A DNA stretch of 64,000 nucleotides from Methanolobus sp. WCC4. Lineage in GTDB: Archaea > Halobacteriota > Methanosarcinia > Methanosarcinales > Methanosarcinaceae. A program made the translations under genes and the position numbers. Each line of letters opens with the position of its first letter. Position 1 is the stretch's first letter. Below the pieces are notes generated by a model, which saw nothing but the letters and a program-made list of their open reading frames with translations, ran no database searches and was not told the origin of the DNA. Shown here piece by piece: positions 35,637 through 45,076 of this stretch. The DNA lies in the NCBI RefSeq assembly GCF_038022665.1, contig NZ_CP150629.1, forward strand, positions 310,001 to 374,000, in the 5' to 3' direction.

Positions 35637-36442
35637 AGTGCCTCCCTGAGCTCATCCCTTGAAAGAGGGAAGGATGTAGCATCGTCTGGAATGAATCCTG
35701 AATCCCTGAGCTTCCGTGCCAACCTTATAACAGGAGGAAGGTCAAAGTCGAACTCTTCAGGATCGGCATTGCTCAGTATATCACGTGGAACTCCATCATG
35801 CCTGATACGACCATTTTCCATTACGATCAGGCGATCTGCATGTACCAGCTCTTCAAACCGATGGGTCACATATACGATGGTTGTTCCCTTCTCATGCAAA
35901 CTTTCTATCAGGGACAGAATATCCTTACGTGAGCATGGGTCCAGCATGGAAGTGACCTCATCGAACAGTATTATATCAGGCTCCATGGCAAGAACAGATG
36001 CCAGTGCAACCTTCTGCTTCTGGCCTCCGCTTAAGGAACGCGGAGTATGATACCTATGATCCTGCATACCTACCGCTTGAAGCGACCTGTCAACACGGTC
36101 ACGGATATCCTGCTGTGGAAGACCAAGGTTCTCAGGACCAAATGCAATATCCTCTTCCACTGTCATCCCTATGAACTGGGAACCGGGGTCCTGGAATACC
36201 ATACCTGCCATCTGACGTATGTCGATCAGTGATGATTGGTCTGTGGTATCCATACCATTCACTACCACCGAACCCCCGGCAGGAAGGAGAAGACCATTCA
36301 TATGACGCAGCAGGGATGATTTACCGGAACCGTTCTTTCCTGTTATGGCTACGAACTCGCCCTCGTGTATATCAACGGACAGGGAATCTATTGCCAGTGT
36401 ACCATCGGGGTACCGGTATGTCAGGTCCTTTATGCTGATCAT
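35621..36442 (-). CDS. ecfA1: ECF transporter ATPase EcfA
   Basis: A 273-residue ABC ATPase. Walker A GKNGSGKSS (35-43), Q-loop MVFQDPGSQFIGMTVEEDIAFGPENLG, signature RSLSGGQKQKVALAS, Walker B IILFDEVTSMLD, switch VTHRFEE. The Walker B acidic pair is DE followed by VTSMLDP. It is the first of two EcfA subunits in the BioY operon and begins ten bases after bioY. Confidence 0.94.
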   Translation of the reverse strand: MISIKDLTYRYPDGTLAIDSLSVDIHEGEFVAITGKNGSGKSSLLRHMNGLLLPAGGSVVVNGMDTTDQSSLIDIRQMAGMVFQDPGSQFIGMTVEEDIAFGPENLGLPQQDIRDRVDRSLQAVGMQDHRYHTPRSLSGGQKQKVALASVLAMEPDIILFDEVTSMLDPCSRKDILSLIESLHEKGTTIVYVTHRFEELVHADRLIVMENGRIRHDGVPRDILSNADPEEFDFDLPPVIRLARKLRDSGFIPDDATSFPLSRDELREALCQLK

Positions 36443-36452
36443 GATGTTTCTA

Positions 36453-36995
36453 TCATATAGAGTATCTTGAGGTAATTATGGCTGCTGCCAGCAATTTAAG
36501 TATTGATCCGGGAATGAATGGTATCAGGCCAAGTGCCAGAGCCTCGGAAAGACCAAGACTTGCAACGTTCATTAGCTGTAATATGCCCAGCAGGTAGATC
36601 ACAGCGAGCCCTGCAAACATGAAAAGTGCATTCATGTGGATCTTTTCCCTGCCATACCTGTCACAGAGATAACCGATCACCAAAGCACCGACCGCAAATC
36701 CGATGAGATAACCACCGGTAGGTCCGAAGAACATACCAAGACCGGAACTTCCTCCTGAGAATACAGGCAATCCTGCTATACCCAGAAGCAGATATACGAT
36801 CACACTTATCGTCCCCCACCTAGCACCAAGCATAGCCCCTGCCAGAAGAATGAAGAAAGTCTGGAGTGTGATAGGAACAGGACTGATGGGAACAGGTATT
36901 TTGATATAGGCACCCACTGCAATCATTGCAGCGAACATCGATGCATACACCATTTTTCTGATATTGTCATTCTGAGAATTGATATTGTCAACCAT
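36453..36995 (-). CDS. bioY: Biotin ECF transporter S-component BioY
   Basis: A 180-residue membrane protein with six helices, starting MVDNINSQND. The BioY core is clear: AAMIAVGAYIKIPVPISPVPITLQTFFILLAGAMLGARWG ... YLLLGIAGLPVFSGGSSGLGMFFGPTGGYLIGF. It binds biotin in the membrane and works with EcfA, EcfA' and EcfT encoded immediately downstream. The longer frame to 37178 reads through the thermosome terminator region and is rejected. No biotin synthesis genes are seen in the window, in keeping with uptake. Confidence 0.95.
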   Translation of the reverse strand: MVDNINSQNDNIRKMVYASMFAAMIAVGAYIKIPVPISPVPITLQTFFILLAGAMLGARWGTISVIVYLLLGIAGLPVFSGGSSGLGMFFGPTGGYLIGFAVGALVIGYLCDRYGREKIHMNALFMFAGLAVIYLLGILQLMNVASLGLSEALALGLIPFIPGSILKLLAAAIITSRYSI

Positions 36996-37104
36996 ATTGA
37001 ATTGGAGTAGTTTACAAATTATATAACCCTTATGCAAAGAACAGGTTGAAGAATGATCAAAAAAAGATAATAGTGTGCAGGAAAGACCTGCACTAAAAAG
37101 GATC

Positions 37105-38721
37105 TTACATATCCATATCAGGCTGTGGCATACCTGGTGGCATTGCGCCGCCTCTGCCGGTTGCAGCCACAACATCATCGATCCTGAGGATCATGACAGT
37201 TGCTTCGGTTGCTGCGTTGATAGCCTGGGTCTTTATCCTGAGTGGTTCAAGGACATTGTTCTCGTACATGTCAACAACCTTTCCGGTGTAGACATCGAGA
37301 CCCATGTTCTTGTTGCCCTGCTCGTGCTGTGCACGGAGGTCAATGAGCTTGTCTATTGGATCAAGACCTGCATTCTCTGCGAGTGTCTGTGGGATGATCT
37401 CAAGTGCTTCTGCGAACTTAGCGACTGCGAGCTGTTCCCTGCCCTTGAGGGTTGCTGCGTAGTCCCTGAGCCTGAGTGCAAGCTCGATCTCTGGAGATCC
37501 GCCACCTGCTACGATCTTCTTGTCCTCAAGTGCTACACCGATGACACAGAGTGCATCGTTAAGTGCGCGCTTAAGACTGTCGACGATGTGTGATGTACCG
37601 CCGTGGAGAATGAGAGATGCTGTTTTCTGCTCTTTGCAGCCGAGGAAGAAGGTCATCTTTGAACCGTGAAGTTCCTGCTCTTCTACGATCTCTGCCTCAC
37701 CAAGGTCCTCTGGCCTGATGTCAGCTGCATCCTGGAACAGGGTTGCTCCTGTTGCCTTTGAGATCTTCTTGAGGTCGCTCTTTGTGATCCTTCTGCATGC
37801 GTAGATGCCAGCCTTCTCAAGATAGTACTGTGCAAGGTCGTCAATTCCCTTCTGACAGAATACTACGTTAGCACCACTTGCAACGATCTTGTCAACCATT
37901 TCCTTGACCATTTTCTCTTCCTGCTCTACGAAGAGGTTCATCTGGTCAGGTGAGGTGATCTTGATCTCTGCACCCTTCTCGATCTTCTGGAACTCGATAG
38001 CAAAGCTTGCAAGAAGGATCTTTGCATTCTCTACCTTCTTTGGCATGTTTGGCCTTACCCTTTCCTTGTCGATGACAAGACCTTTGATAAGTTCTGTATC
38101 AAGGATGCTGCCGCCTTCACGCTTCTCGATGGTGATATCCTCTACATCTACCTTGAGGTCACCATTGCTCTCCTCCACAACTGAAAGGACTGCATCAAGG
38201 GTCTTCTCTGCAAGGAAATCCTTGTATTCGCCTGCTGCTTTGCCTGTAAGAGCGGTCTTTGCCAGCTTCATCAGGGTCTCTCTGTCATCAGTGGACACGT
38301 CGATGGTAATGGCCTTCAGGATATCGACAGCCTTCTCTGCTGCATGCCTGTATCCACTTGCAATGATAGTTGGGTGAACACCCTTGTCAATGAGTTCTTC
38401 TGCCTTTGTGAGAAGTTCACCTGTGAGTACTGCTGCGGATGTTGTACCGTCGCCAACCTCATCATCCTGTGTCTTTGAGACCTCGACCACCATCTTTGCT
38501 GCAGGGTGTTCAATGTCCATTTCCCTGAGAATGGTAGCACCGTCGTTAGTGATAACGATGTCTCCAAGTCCGTCAACGAGCATCTTGTCCATACCTTTTG
38601 GACCAAGTGTTGTCCTTACCGCTTTTGCCACTGCTTTCCCTGCAAGGATATTTATGCTCTGAGCATCCCTTGCACGAGATCTGTTCCTGTTCCCTAAAGC
38701 ATATGAAGCCTGTCCTGCCAA
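37105..38721 (-). CDS. Thermosome subunit (group II chaperonin)
   Basis: A 538-residue CCT-type chaperonin subunit that folds proteins in a double-ring cage. ATP-site motifs [22 protein letters not shown], and [16 protein letters not shown] are present, as are AGGGSPEIE and the Gly/Met-rich tail [14 protein letters not shown]. Translation starts at TTG (38721) preceded by AGGAGGT at six bases spacing; there is no ATG before residue 60. The gene is monocistronic with a long AT-rich promoter region (38722-38877). Other subunits are outside the window. Confidence 0.97.
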   Translation of the reverse strand: MAGQASYALGNRNRSRARDAQSINILAGKAVAKAVRTTLGPKGMDKMLVDGLGDIVITNDGATILREMDIEHPAAKMVVEVSKTQDDEVGDGTTSAAVLTGELLTKAEELIDKGVHPTIIASGYRHAAEKAVDILKAITIDVSTDDRETLMKLAKTALTGKAAGEYKDFLAEKTLDAVLSVVEESNGDLKVDVEDITIEKREGGSILDTELIKGLVIDKERVRPNMPKKVENAKILLASFAIEFQKIEKGAEIKITSPDQMNLFVEQEEKMVKEMVDKIVASGANVVFCQKGIDDLAQYYLEKAGIYACRRITKSDLKKISKATGATLFQDAADIRPEDLGEAEIVEEQELHGSKMTFFLGCKEQKTASLILHGGTSHIVDSLKRALNDALCVIGVALEDKKIVAGGGSPEIELALRLRDYAATLKGREQLAVAKFAEALEIIPQTLAENAGLDPIDKLIDLRAQHEQGNKNMGLDVYTGKVVDMYENNVLEPLRIKTQAINAATEATVMILRIDDVVAATGRGGAMPPGMPQPDMDM

Positions 38722-38877
38722 TTTGTAACCTCCTAGTAATAATGACGTTCTATAATAGATAGATATGATATTTTGTCAAATTAAGTACCTATTACTTGTA
38801 CTGCTCAATCTAGATGAGAGCAGTTCTATATAAAGATAACTGATGAGATATCTGCATATATTCAAAAAATATTAAGG

Positions 38878-38901
38878 CAGGAGATGAAAGTCCCTCTCCT
38901 G
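38878..38901 (-). terminator. Hairpin terminator downstream of the 38934 gene
   Basis: CAGGAGA and TCTCCTG arms enclose a ten-base loop, about 35 bases beyond the stop of the minus-strand hypothetical gene. An A/T-rich stretch follows. It separates that gene from the thermosome promoter. Confidence 0.5.
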
Positions 38902-38933
38902 GAAAATAGGGAGGAAAGTATCAAAAAGAGCGT

Positions 38934-39356
38934 TCAGACACCTTTACCATAACGCTCATAGAGCCTGTTCAGATGAAGACGCATCATAGAATTAACATAG
39001 GTTCTGTACCGGTCCTTATCAGGTATATCGAATATTGCTATACCACCTGCATTCCATGAGACCTTTGAAACTACCTCTTCCCTTTCCATATCATCCATCA
39101 CATGCTTCAGAAGGGAAAGGTCGTCTACGGTCCCCCTCCAGTCACCCGCATGAACTGCCGGGGAAGATGTTCCGGAAACAAGCTCAAGCTGCTGAAGGAG
39201 GAATGTATACACCTGGAACAGATGGGAATCATCCTTTGTGAATTCTATCGAGCCTCTCTTTGCATCCTGATCCAATATCCTCAGGGCCAATGGAACATCT
39301 GAAGAACTGAAAGTATTGTCGTTCACCTTTTCGATATATAGCTTGATCTCACTCAT
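38934..39356 (-). CDS. Hypothetical soluble protein
   Basis: A 140-residue soluble protein starting MSEIKLYIEKVND. It is mixed alpha/beta with no membrane segment and one Trp pair (AGDWRGTVDD, VSWNAGGIAIFDI). No family is recognised. The start at 39356 is preferred over the ATG at 39377 because GGTGTGAGAAT lies directly before it. It is a single gene between thermosome and asd, all on the minus strand. Confidence 0.65.
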   Translation of the reverse strand: MSEIKLYIEKVNDNTFSSSDVPLALRILDQDAKRGSIEFTKDDSHLFQVYTFLLQQLELVSGTSSPAVHAGDWRGTVDDLSLLKHVMDDMEREEVVSKVSWNAGGIAIFDIPDKDRYRTYVNSMMRLHLNRLYERYGKGV

Positions 39357-39510
39357 ATTCTCACACCCGGGACACATAACCCAATTAAATATAGACGTGA
39401 ATGCACATAAGAATTACCCGGATGTTTAAAATGCAAAGAGAATAAGGATAAAGTACGAAAAGAAAAAGAAGGACGATGCACTTGCTGTGCACCGAAATAT
39501 ATTGTCAATA

Positions 39511-40503
39511 TCAGAGTTTCTCAGCTATCTGAACAGCGTTCAAAGCTGCCCCTTTAAGCAACTGGTCACCGCAGACGAAGAACTCAAGACCGTGGTCGCC
39601 AAAGACAAGGTTCTGTCTTATCCTTCCAACTTCCACATCATATTTCTGTGTAGCTGTGATCGGCATTGGATAGACATTGTTCTCCAGGTCATCCTTCAGT
39701 TCCACGCCTTCTACTGAACCAAGGAGCTTCTTTGCATCATCAGGGTTAACAGGCTTCTCGGTCTCGATGATTATGCTCTCTGCATGTACCCTCATGGTAG
39801 GGATCCTTACACAGGTACAACTGATAGGCATATCAGGTTCACTGAATATCTTCCTTGTTTCCCATACGACCTTCATCTCCTCACGGGTGTAAGCGTTCTC
39901 CTGGAAACTGTCAATGTGCGGGATAGCATTGAAAGCGATCGGATAAGCGAATACCTTGTTGCCAACTTCCTTGCCATCAAGATAGTTCTGTGTCTCGGCT
40001 GCAAGTTCGCTCATACCTGCTGCCCCGGCTCCGCTGGTTGCCTGATAGGTGCTGATGAGTACCTTCTTCACACCGTATTCTTTGTGAAGCGCATACAGAG
40101 GGATAGCTGCAATGGCAGTTGTACAATTCGGATTGGCGATGAGCTTTGACTCACCAATAGCATCCGCATTGATCTCAGGAACGACAAGAGGTACATCATC
40201 ATCGTACCTGAAGGCACTGCTGTTGTCAATTACGTAGCATCCTGCACTGGTGGCCTTCTCAGCGTTCTCCTTGCTCCATCCTCCACTGATAGCAAAGAAT
40301 GCAATGTCAAGCTCGGAGTAATCTGCAAGGTCGGCATTCTCAATGGTGATCTCGCCGAATGGGGTCTCCATCTTCTTGCCTGCACTCCTCACTGATGCAA
40401 AGAGCCTTAATTGTTCCACTGGAAAGTTCCTGTTGTCCAATACTTCTATGATCTCCCTACCTACTGCACCGGTAGCACCCATGATTCCTACTTTGTAACT
40501 CAT
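39511..40503 (-). CDS. asd: Aspartate-semialdehyde dehydrogenase
   Basis: A 330-residue enzyme that reduces aspartyl phosphate to the semialdehyde on the way to Lys, Met and Thr. NADP-binding GIMGATGAVGREI opens the protein. The catalytic Cys is C127 in ANPNCTTAIAAIP, and the active-site region STYQATSGAGAAGM follows. The His base lies in IPHIDSF or a nearby conserved His. It reads as the bacterial-like branch of Asd. The start is MSYKVGIMG; the extended frame to 40602 adds unrelated residues. Confidence 0.95.
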   Translation of the reverse strand: MSYKVGIMGATGAVGREIIEVLDNRNFPVEQLRLFASVRSAGKKMETPFGEITIENADLADYSELDIAFFAISGGWSKENAEKATSAGCYVIDNSSAFRYDDDVPLVVPEINADAIGESKLIANPNCTTAIAAIPLYALHKEYGVKKVLISTYQATSGAGAAGMSELAAETQNYLDGKEVGNKVFAYPIAFNAIPHIDSFQENAYTREEMKVVWETRKIFSEPDMPISCTCVRIPTMRVHAESIIIETEKPVNPDDAKKLLGSVEGVELKDDLENNVYPMPITATQKYDVEVGRIRQNLVFGDHGLEFFVCGDQLLKGAALNAVQIAEKL

Positions 40504-40664
40504 AATTATATCATCCGCCTGGTTGCCGGGTCCTGTTGAACCCCATAATATAAATGGATCTGTGATATACCGCAAGTTAAGCGTATTTCCTGCCAGTATC
40601 ATATATATGGAATGATATGAAGATTATCCTCGGTCACGCCCTGAATTGAAAGAATTTACAGAAA

Positions 40665-40778
40665 ATGGAGCTTCTGAAGGATCAGGGCAAAATATCTAAA
40701 GAAGAAGAAGAAGAAGAAGAAGAAGAAGAAGAAAAAGAAGACAAAGCCAGCAAAAACGGAAAAATAGTAGATGGCTGA
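40665..40778 (+). CDS. Possible 37-residue acidic-lysine peptide, doubtful
   Basis: ATG at 40665 opens MELLKDQGKISK, eleven consecutive Glu codons, then KEDKASKNGKIVDG and a TGA. No clear Shine-Dalgarno site is seen. It may be a real small acidic protein or only a frame crossing a GAA repeat. Low confidence. Confidence 0.2.
   Translation: MELLKDQGKISKEEEEEEEEEEEKEDKASKNGKIVDG
40701..40733 (+). repeat. (GAA)11 microsatellite
   Basis: Eleven perfect GAA units. Such tracts expand and contract by slippage. It may encode a poly-Glu tract in the doubtful small frame. Confidence 0.9.
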
Positions 40779-40843
40779 CGCTTTGTGTGAGGATAAGGTT
40801 GCCTATTGTAGCGCTTGTAGATATATATTGTAAGTTCGTATCG

Positions 40844-40999
40844 TTAGTATGATACCAGTGTCTGGATGCAGGCACTCTTCACGAAGTTGATCATATTGCA
40901 TCTGAGCTCGAATTCCTGCTCAGTGAGCTCGTCTGTTTCCATATATCTGGAGAACATCTCCCTGAACTCGTCGAACTTCTTTGTGTCCTGTTCTTTCAT
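40844..40999 (-). CDS. 51-residue small protein
   Basis: On the minus strand ATG at 40999 is preceded by GAGGGGAAT at good spacing and opens MKEQDTKKFDEFREMFSRYM, continuing ETDELTEQEFELRCNMINFV and KSACIQTLVSY to a TAA. The sequence is amphipathic helical with two Cys (residues 34 and 44). Codon use matches neighbouring genes. No family is recognised. The good ribosome site and biased third positions make it a likely real gene. Confidence 0.65.
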   Translation of the reverse strand: MKEQDTKKFDEFREMFSRYMETDELTEQEFELRCNMINFVKSACIQTLVSY

Positions 41000-41199
41000 A
41001 GATTCCCCTCGAATTCACAGTTAGTTTATATGCAGATAAATATCTGTTTTTATTATATAAAAGTATTCTGCCATGGATTTCTATATATCAATATAGAGTA
41101 CGGGATCTATAGGAAAATTTACAGCATGCATAAGATATTCCTGCCCGGAACGATCGGATGCTTCAGAGGCATAAAAATAAAAAAGATGACAGGAGTCCC

Positions 41200-42558
41200 T
41201 CACTCACTGTCACCTGACATTATGCTGTATTCGAAATTATCAGTGTTCTCTGAGAGGATACTGAGTTCCCACTCCCCGATGACACCGGATGTTTCATAGA
41301 CCTCGGTATAGGTCGTTGAATACTGCTGGTATGCAGAAGAACCGCCTGAATACAGTATAGGATCTTCATTTCCAGAGTTCACTGAACCTTTCTTCATCGA
41401 ACCCACAAGTTCGAGTTCTACTTCCTTTCCGCCATTCTTCAGCACAAGACCGAAAGCTGGTTGCTGGTCTGCAGAGCCACCGGTGTAGCCTGCGCCTGAA
41501 TACTCATACCGAGTAGCGGTCACCTCAATCCTAATAGGTGCATCGATAGTGGTGACAAACTCTGTAACAAATGGTTCGGATGGTTGCTCCCAAACATCAA
41601 GATATAGATAGACCTGATCTTCCCACTCATTCAGAGCAGGGTCATCTATTCCCAGATCAATTGATGGTGCATAACCTCCCTGAACACCTTCCGGTACTTT
41701 CAGATGAATTGTCACAGTTCCTGTTTCGCCTGCCCTTATCACAGAAGGTGCATCAATGGTGATAGAATCCTTCATGAATACATCATTGGAAGACACACTG
41801 CCATAATCATAGAATGACCTGGCAGCTGAGATAGCACTCCCAGAAAGCTCAGGACTGATGGAGATATCCTCATCACCTGTATTCACAAGGTTTATCTCAT
41901 AATCGTATTCCTCACCGGCCTCGACCCTGTCATTAATGTAGTTGGTTGAGATCTCAACACTTGGCAGGATCCATACTTCCACGGAGAGTTCAAGGTAATT
42001 ACCATAATAATAGGAGGATATTTTAGAGTCTATTTTGTAATCTACCCCATCATCACCTGCTTCATTACCCAGGACAGACCTGTCAAAGACGATATTGGCA
42101 TTATAATATCCCAGCTCAGCATCTTCAGGGATCGATACCTCTACTGTGAATTCCTTTTTCTCATCAGTTCCCATGACCACATTAGAAGGTGTTACAGTGA
42201 CCCATTCCTCTTCAAGGAAATTCTCTGTGTATGGCTGGATCACCATTACAGGGTCAATGGTAATTTCTTCATCGGCTCTGTTGCTGATCGTGACAGTGAA
42301 AGTGTCTGTTTCGCCAGGTTGCAGTTGAAGGTAGGAATATGCCGGTCTTATCTGAAGACTTCCATATCCCATGTCAGGAATACGGATGGCTTCGACCTCT
42401 TCCATAATAGGTTCTTCGACATACACTGCTGAGACCACTGCCCTGTTAGAGAACAGCGGTTCAATTAAAGGAGTTGCATCATCTGCCACTGCCCCTGTGA
42501 TAAAGACAGCACTGACAAGCAGCAGCCCCAATGCAATATAGAGTGGAGTTCTTTTCAT
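41200..42558 (-). CDS. Secreted beta-rich protein with NEW3-like domains
   Basis: A 452-residue exported protein. The signal peptide is PLYIALGLLLVSAVFITGAVA. Three or so Ig-like beta domains follow; the first has LQLQPGETDTFTVTISNRADEEITIDP and the second EAGEEYDYEINLVNTGDEDISISPELSG, patterns typical of NEW3/CARDB adhesion-type domains. Similar phrases recur (RAGETGTVTIHLKVPEGVQGGYAP). There is no C-terminal anchor. It is probably a cell-surface or exported accessory protein. No partner gene is evident. Confidence 0.7.
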   Translation of the reverse strand: MKRTPLYIALGLLLVSAVFITGAVADDATPLIEPLFSNRAVVSAVYVEEPIMEEVEAIRIPDMGYGSLQIRPAYSYLQLQPGETDTFTVTISNRADEEITIDPVMVIQPYTENFLEEEWVTVTPSNVVMGTDEKKEFTVEVSIPEDAELGYYNANIVFDRSVLGNEAGDDGVDYKIDSKISSYYYGNYLELSVEVWILPSVEISTNYINDRVEAGEEYDYEINLVNTGDEDISISPELSGSAISAARSFYDYGSVSSNDVFMKDSITIDAPSVIRAGETGTVTIHLKVPEGVQGGYAPSIDLGIDDPALNEWEDQVYLYLDVWEQPSEPFVTEFVTTIDAPIRIEVTATRYEYSGAGYTGGSADQQPAFGLVLKNGGKEVELELVGSMKKGSVNSGNEDPILYSGGSSAYQQYSTTYTEVYETSGVIGEWELSILSENTDNFEYSIMSGDSE

Positions 42559-42772
42559 TGTAACATGCTTCCTATTTTGTTCTCAATTACCAGAATGGGA
42601 CACACATATTAAAGAATTCTCTAAACTTCAAATTGGTTTGTAGCTAAGAATGCTGCAGCATGTCGATGATAAATAATGTACGAAGTGAATATACATTGAA
42701 AAAGAGAAAAGTGGGATGAGAATATCAGGACATCCGGGTAGCTTTATATGCAAAAAATAGCAGGTTAATAGT

Positions 42773-43060
42773 ATGCAGGAAAAAAGATATCCTAAAGGCC
42801 ACTTCATGGCAAGGGGAATGATAATGGGTCTTCCATTAGGTATTCCGATAGGGATCATATTAGAAATGATAGCCATAGGACCGGCAATCGGACTGGGCCT
42901 TGGAGTTGGTATCGGCGCATATCTCGAGAGGAGATATAATCCGGATCCATTGCCGATGACACCTGAAGAGGAAGCTCAGAGAAAGAAGGTCCTGATGGCA
43001 CTTAGCGGAATATTCCTGCTTGGCATTATAATGTTCATTATTCTCCTGATGAGCACATAA
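42773..43060 (+). CDS. Small membrane protein with Gly-rich helix
   Basis: A 95-residue protein with two membrane stretches: GMIMGLPLGIPIGIILEMIAIGPAIGLGLGVGIGAYLE, which is Gly-rich and could form tightly packed helices, and VLMALSGIFLLGIIMFIILLM. A short cytoplasmic loop (RRYNPDPLPMTPEEEAQRKK) joins them. No family name is assigned. Convergent with the next gene. Confidence 0.65.
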   Translation: MQEKRYPKGHFMARGMIMGLPLGIPIGIILEMIAIGPAIGLGLGVGIGAYLERRYNPDPLPMTPEEEAQRKKVLMALSGIFLLGIIMFIILLMST

Positions 43061-43070
43061 GGTACCATCT

Positions 43071-43367
43071 TCATCCATTCAGGACCATTGCCATATTGCT
43101 CACCGTTGCGAAAAGTCCTATGCATGATACAGAGTAGCGTGTAATGTTCCAGTAGTAACGGTCCAAGTTCCTGTAAACATGATACATCAGGAATATGAAC
43201 CCGATCTTCAGGGGAATTAGAGAGATAAAACCGTATATCCCGAATATCTGGGACAGGAAGGGATTACCTTCATAGAAATTGCCTGTTTTGAGTGCGTACA
43301 ATGTTGTGAGAGTATCACCTACGACATAGAGTAGCAAGACGAGTTTGATATCTTTTACAAAAGACAT
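43071..43367 (-). CDS. DUF5658-like three-helix membrane protein
   Basis: A 98-residue protein with three helices. The first contains YVVGDTLTTLYALKTGNFYEGNPFLSQ, a sequence typical of DUF5658 proteins (D-T-x-T-T and E-x-N-P motifs). The start at 43367 gives MSFVKDIKLVLLLY. The longer frame to 43463 has no support. Function unknown. Confidence 0.7.
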   Translation of the reverse strand: MSFVKDIKLVLLLYVVGDTLTTLYALKTGNFYEGNPFLSQIFGIYGFISLIPLKIGFIFLMYHVYRNLDRYYWNITRYSVSCIGLFATVSNMAMVLNG

Positions 43368-43660
43368 TTTTTGATCACTTTCGTTTTGGTTATTTAATGA
43401 GTGTATCAACAAACAACCCTGCTGATCATGCATTTCAGTGCAATAGCCCTGATGTAACCCCATATCCTATATTCTCATCATGTGTATTAAATCTTTAGAT
43501 ATTATTTTATGAAGTTAAAATAATAATCGAATTGATATAATTCATCCAATAATTGTGAGAGTGGCTGTTTTAACGATGAACCCTACCATATCAGCTCTGA
43601 GAAAAATAAAAATGAAAAACAAAGAAGAATAGAGGATGAAAAAAAGAAAAGAAGAGACCT

Positions 43661-44542
43661 TCAGAAAGCGAAAGTCTGTCTGTTCAGATAATATTTAGCT
43701 CCGCGTGATGACCTTGTCTTCTTTTTCGCAGGAGAGTTCTTGTTTTTATTTTTAGCAGCATTCCCCTTACTTCCATTACTACCGGCTTTCTTCCTGCTCT
43801 GTATGTCGAACCTGACCTTCTTGATGGCAAGGTCCAGTGCAAGTCCCCTGAGCATCCAGCTCAGTGCCTGTGCCTGATGATGTTTGTGGCGGTCCTTTTT
43901 ACCGGGGAATGCATCAACGACCATCCTCGTGGCTTTCTCACCTGCCATCTCCTGTAACTCGAATAAGGTCCTGTCCGAGAGTATGTCCTTTGATGAGATG
44001 TGAAGACGCTTATACATGGCATTGCCAGGGAATGGGGTTGAGTTCATGGAAGCGATAATCTTCCTCAGTTTCCCTGTTGCAGGAGAATTTCTGACATCTA
44101 TGAGGAACTCCCGGTCGTTGGGATAAAGGATACGCACTTTCTGCTTTGACTTAGAGAGATGGTCAGCCTGCTTGTTCTGCATCCGCGGGACCCACCGGAA
44201 GTGTATGTCAAGCTCATACTCCCTGATGATGTTGGTAATCTCACGATGGATGTTCCAGATATCATCACCCGCGATAGGATATAGGCCGCGCATCTGGTAG
44301 ATGACGGTCTGACTGTCCCCCATTACTGAAAGAGGACCCTGACCGTCGGCTTTGACGTATTCAAGTATACCTTTCTTGAGGGCAAGGTATTCTGCAAAAA
44401 GAGCGTTATTACTGGTGTCTTTCTCAAGGCGGTCGTTTCCGAGTATTGAAAATGAGTTGTTCTGCAAGGTCACAACCCAACCCAATCCCATGCATCCACC
44501 CGGATTCGGAGTGCATGAGCCGTCGAAGGTTATTGCATCCAT
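43661..44542 (-). CDS. RNase HI-fold protein with basic C-terminal extension
   Basis: A 293-residue protein. The N-terminal 130 residues are an RNase H fold: ITFDGSCTPNPGGCMGLGWVV (first catalytic Asp), EYLALKKGILEY (Glu), VMGDSQTVIYQM (Asp), and RMQNKQADHLSK (last Asp). All four DEDD carboxylates are present. A second region (residues 150-240) is helical with a His/Lys-rich patch (GKKDRHKHHQAQALSWMLRG), and the tail is highly basic (KAGSNGSKGNAAKNKNKNS). The extension probably binds RNA or DNA. The start at MDAITFDG is preferred. Confidence 0.82.
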   Translation of the reverse strand: MDAITFDGSCTPNPGGCMGLGWVVTLQNNSFSILGNDRLEKDTSNNALFAEYLALKKGILEYVKADGQGPLSVMGDSQTVIYQMRGLYPIAGDDIWNIHREITNIIREYELDIHFRWVPRMQNKQADHLSKSKQKVRILYPNDREFLIDVRNSPATGKLRKIIASMNSTPFPGNAMYKRLHISSKDILSDRTLFELQEMAGEKATRMVVDAFPGKKDRHKHHQAQALSWMLRGLALDLAIKKVRFDIQSRKKAGSNGSKGNAAKNKNKNSPAKKKTRSSRGAKYYLNRQTFAF

Positions 44543-44751
44543 GTTTCTCGTACTGGTTAGAATGTATCTTAAGCCGTACACAGGAACTTTCCCTTGCACA
44601 ATAATATTGCCTTAGAAATATATAACAATGTAGTATAGGATATATTGATGGGTATATAGATTCAATAGAACATTAGGGCTGACGGGACGGGAGACTATCG
44701 AAAAGCCTTATGAATCACTATTGAACATAATAATTGATTGGAGATATCAAG

Positions 44752-45027
44752 ATGTACACAGTCTATATCAGAGCACTGGATGGTTCCTACATAAATGTTG
44801 ACAAGATAATTCAGATATATGCTGCTGATTTTGAGGGCGAGGAATTCATAATGGCAATGTCCACATATGAGACAGCCGACCCCATAGCAGAATGTACGAA
44901 CAACCCCGATCCGGACCAGTTGATCTCAAGCACACTTTCCGCAATAGCCAATGCGAAGATCGAGTCCAATACCATAGGAGAGGCTGTGATAGTCGATCTC
45001 GCAGAAATGGGACAGAACGTTTTTTAA
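44752..45027 (+). CDS. Hypothetical small protein
   Basis: A 91-residue soluble protein starting MYTVYIRALDGSYINVDKIIQIYA, with GGAGATATCAAG before the ATG. An alpha/beta pattern with a conserved-looking acidic run (ECTNNPDPDQL). It is not recognised. It is convergent with the first HEPN-like gene. Confidence 0.6.
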   Translation: MYTVYIRALDGSYINVDKIIQIYAADFEGEEFIMAMSTYETADPIAECTNNPDPDQLISSTLSAIANAKIESNTIGEAVIVDLAEMGQNVF

Positions 45028-45076
45028 AACCAGCTCACAACAGGCTGGTTCCCACAGGATACTAGCCTGAGAACAA

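Larger units (their letters stand above)
40504..40843. other. 340-base spacer with GAA microsatellite
   Basis: It holds the asd promoter region at the left, then a GAA microsatellite inside a short plus-strand frame (40665-40778). The rest is AT-rich with no further recognised feature. Confidence 0.5.

Noticed and set aside
36996-37178. N-terminal extension of BioY
   Set aside because: It overlaps the end of the thermosome gene and intergenic A/T-rich DNA; BioY sequence begins at MVDNINSQND.
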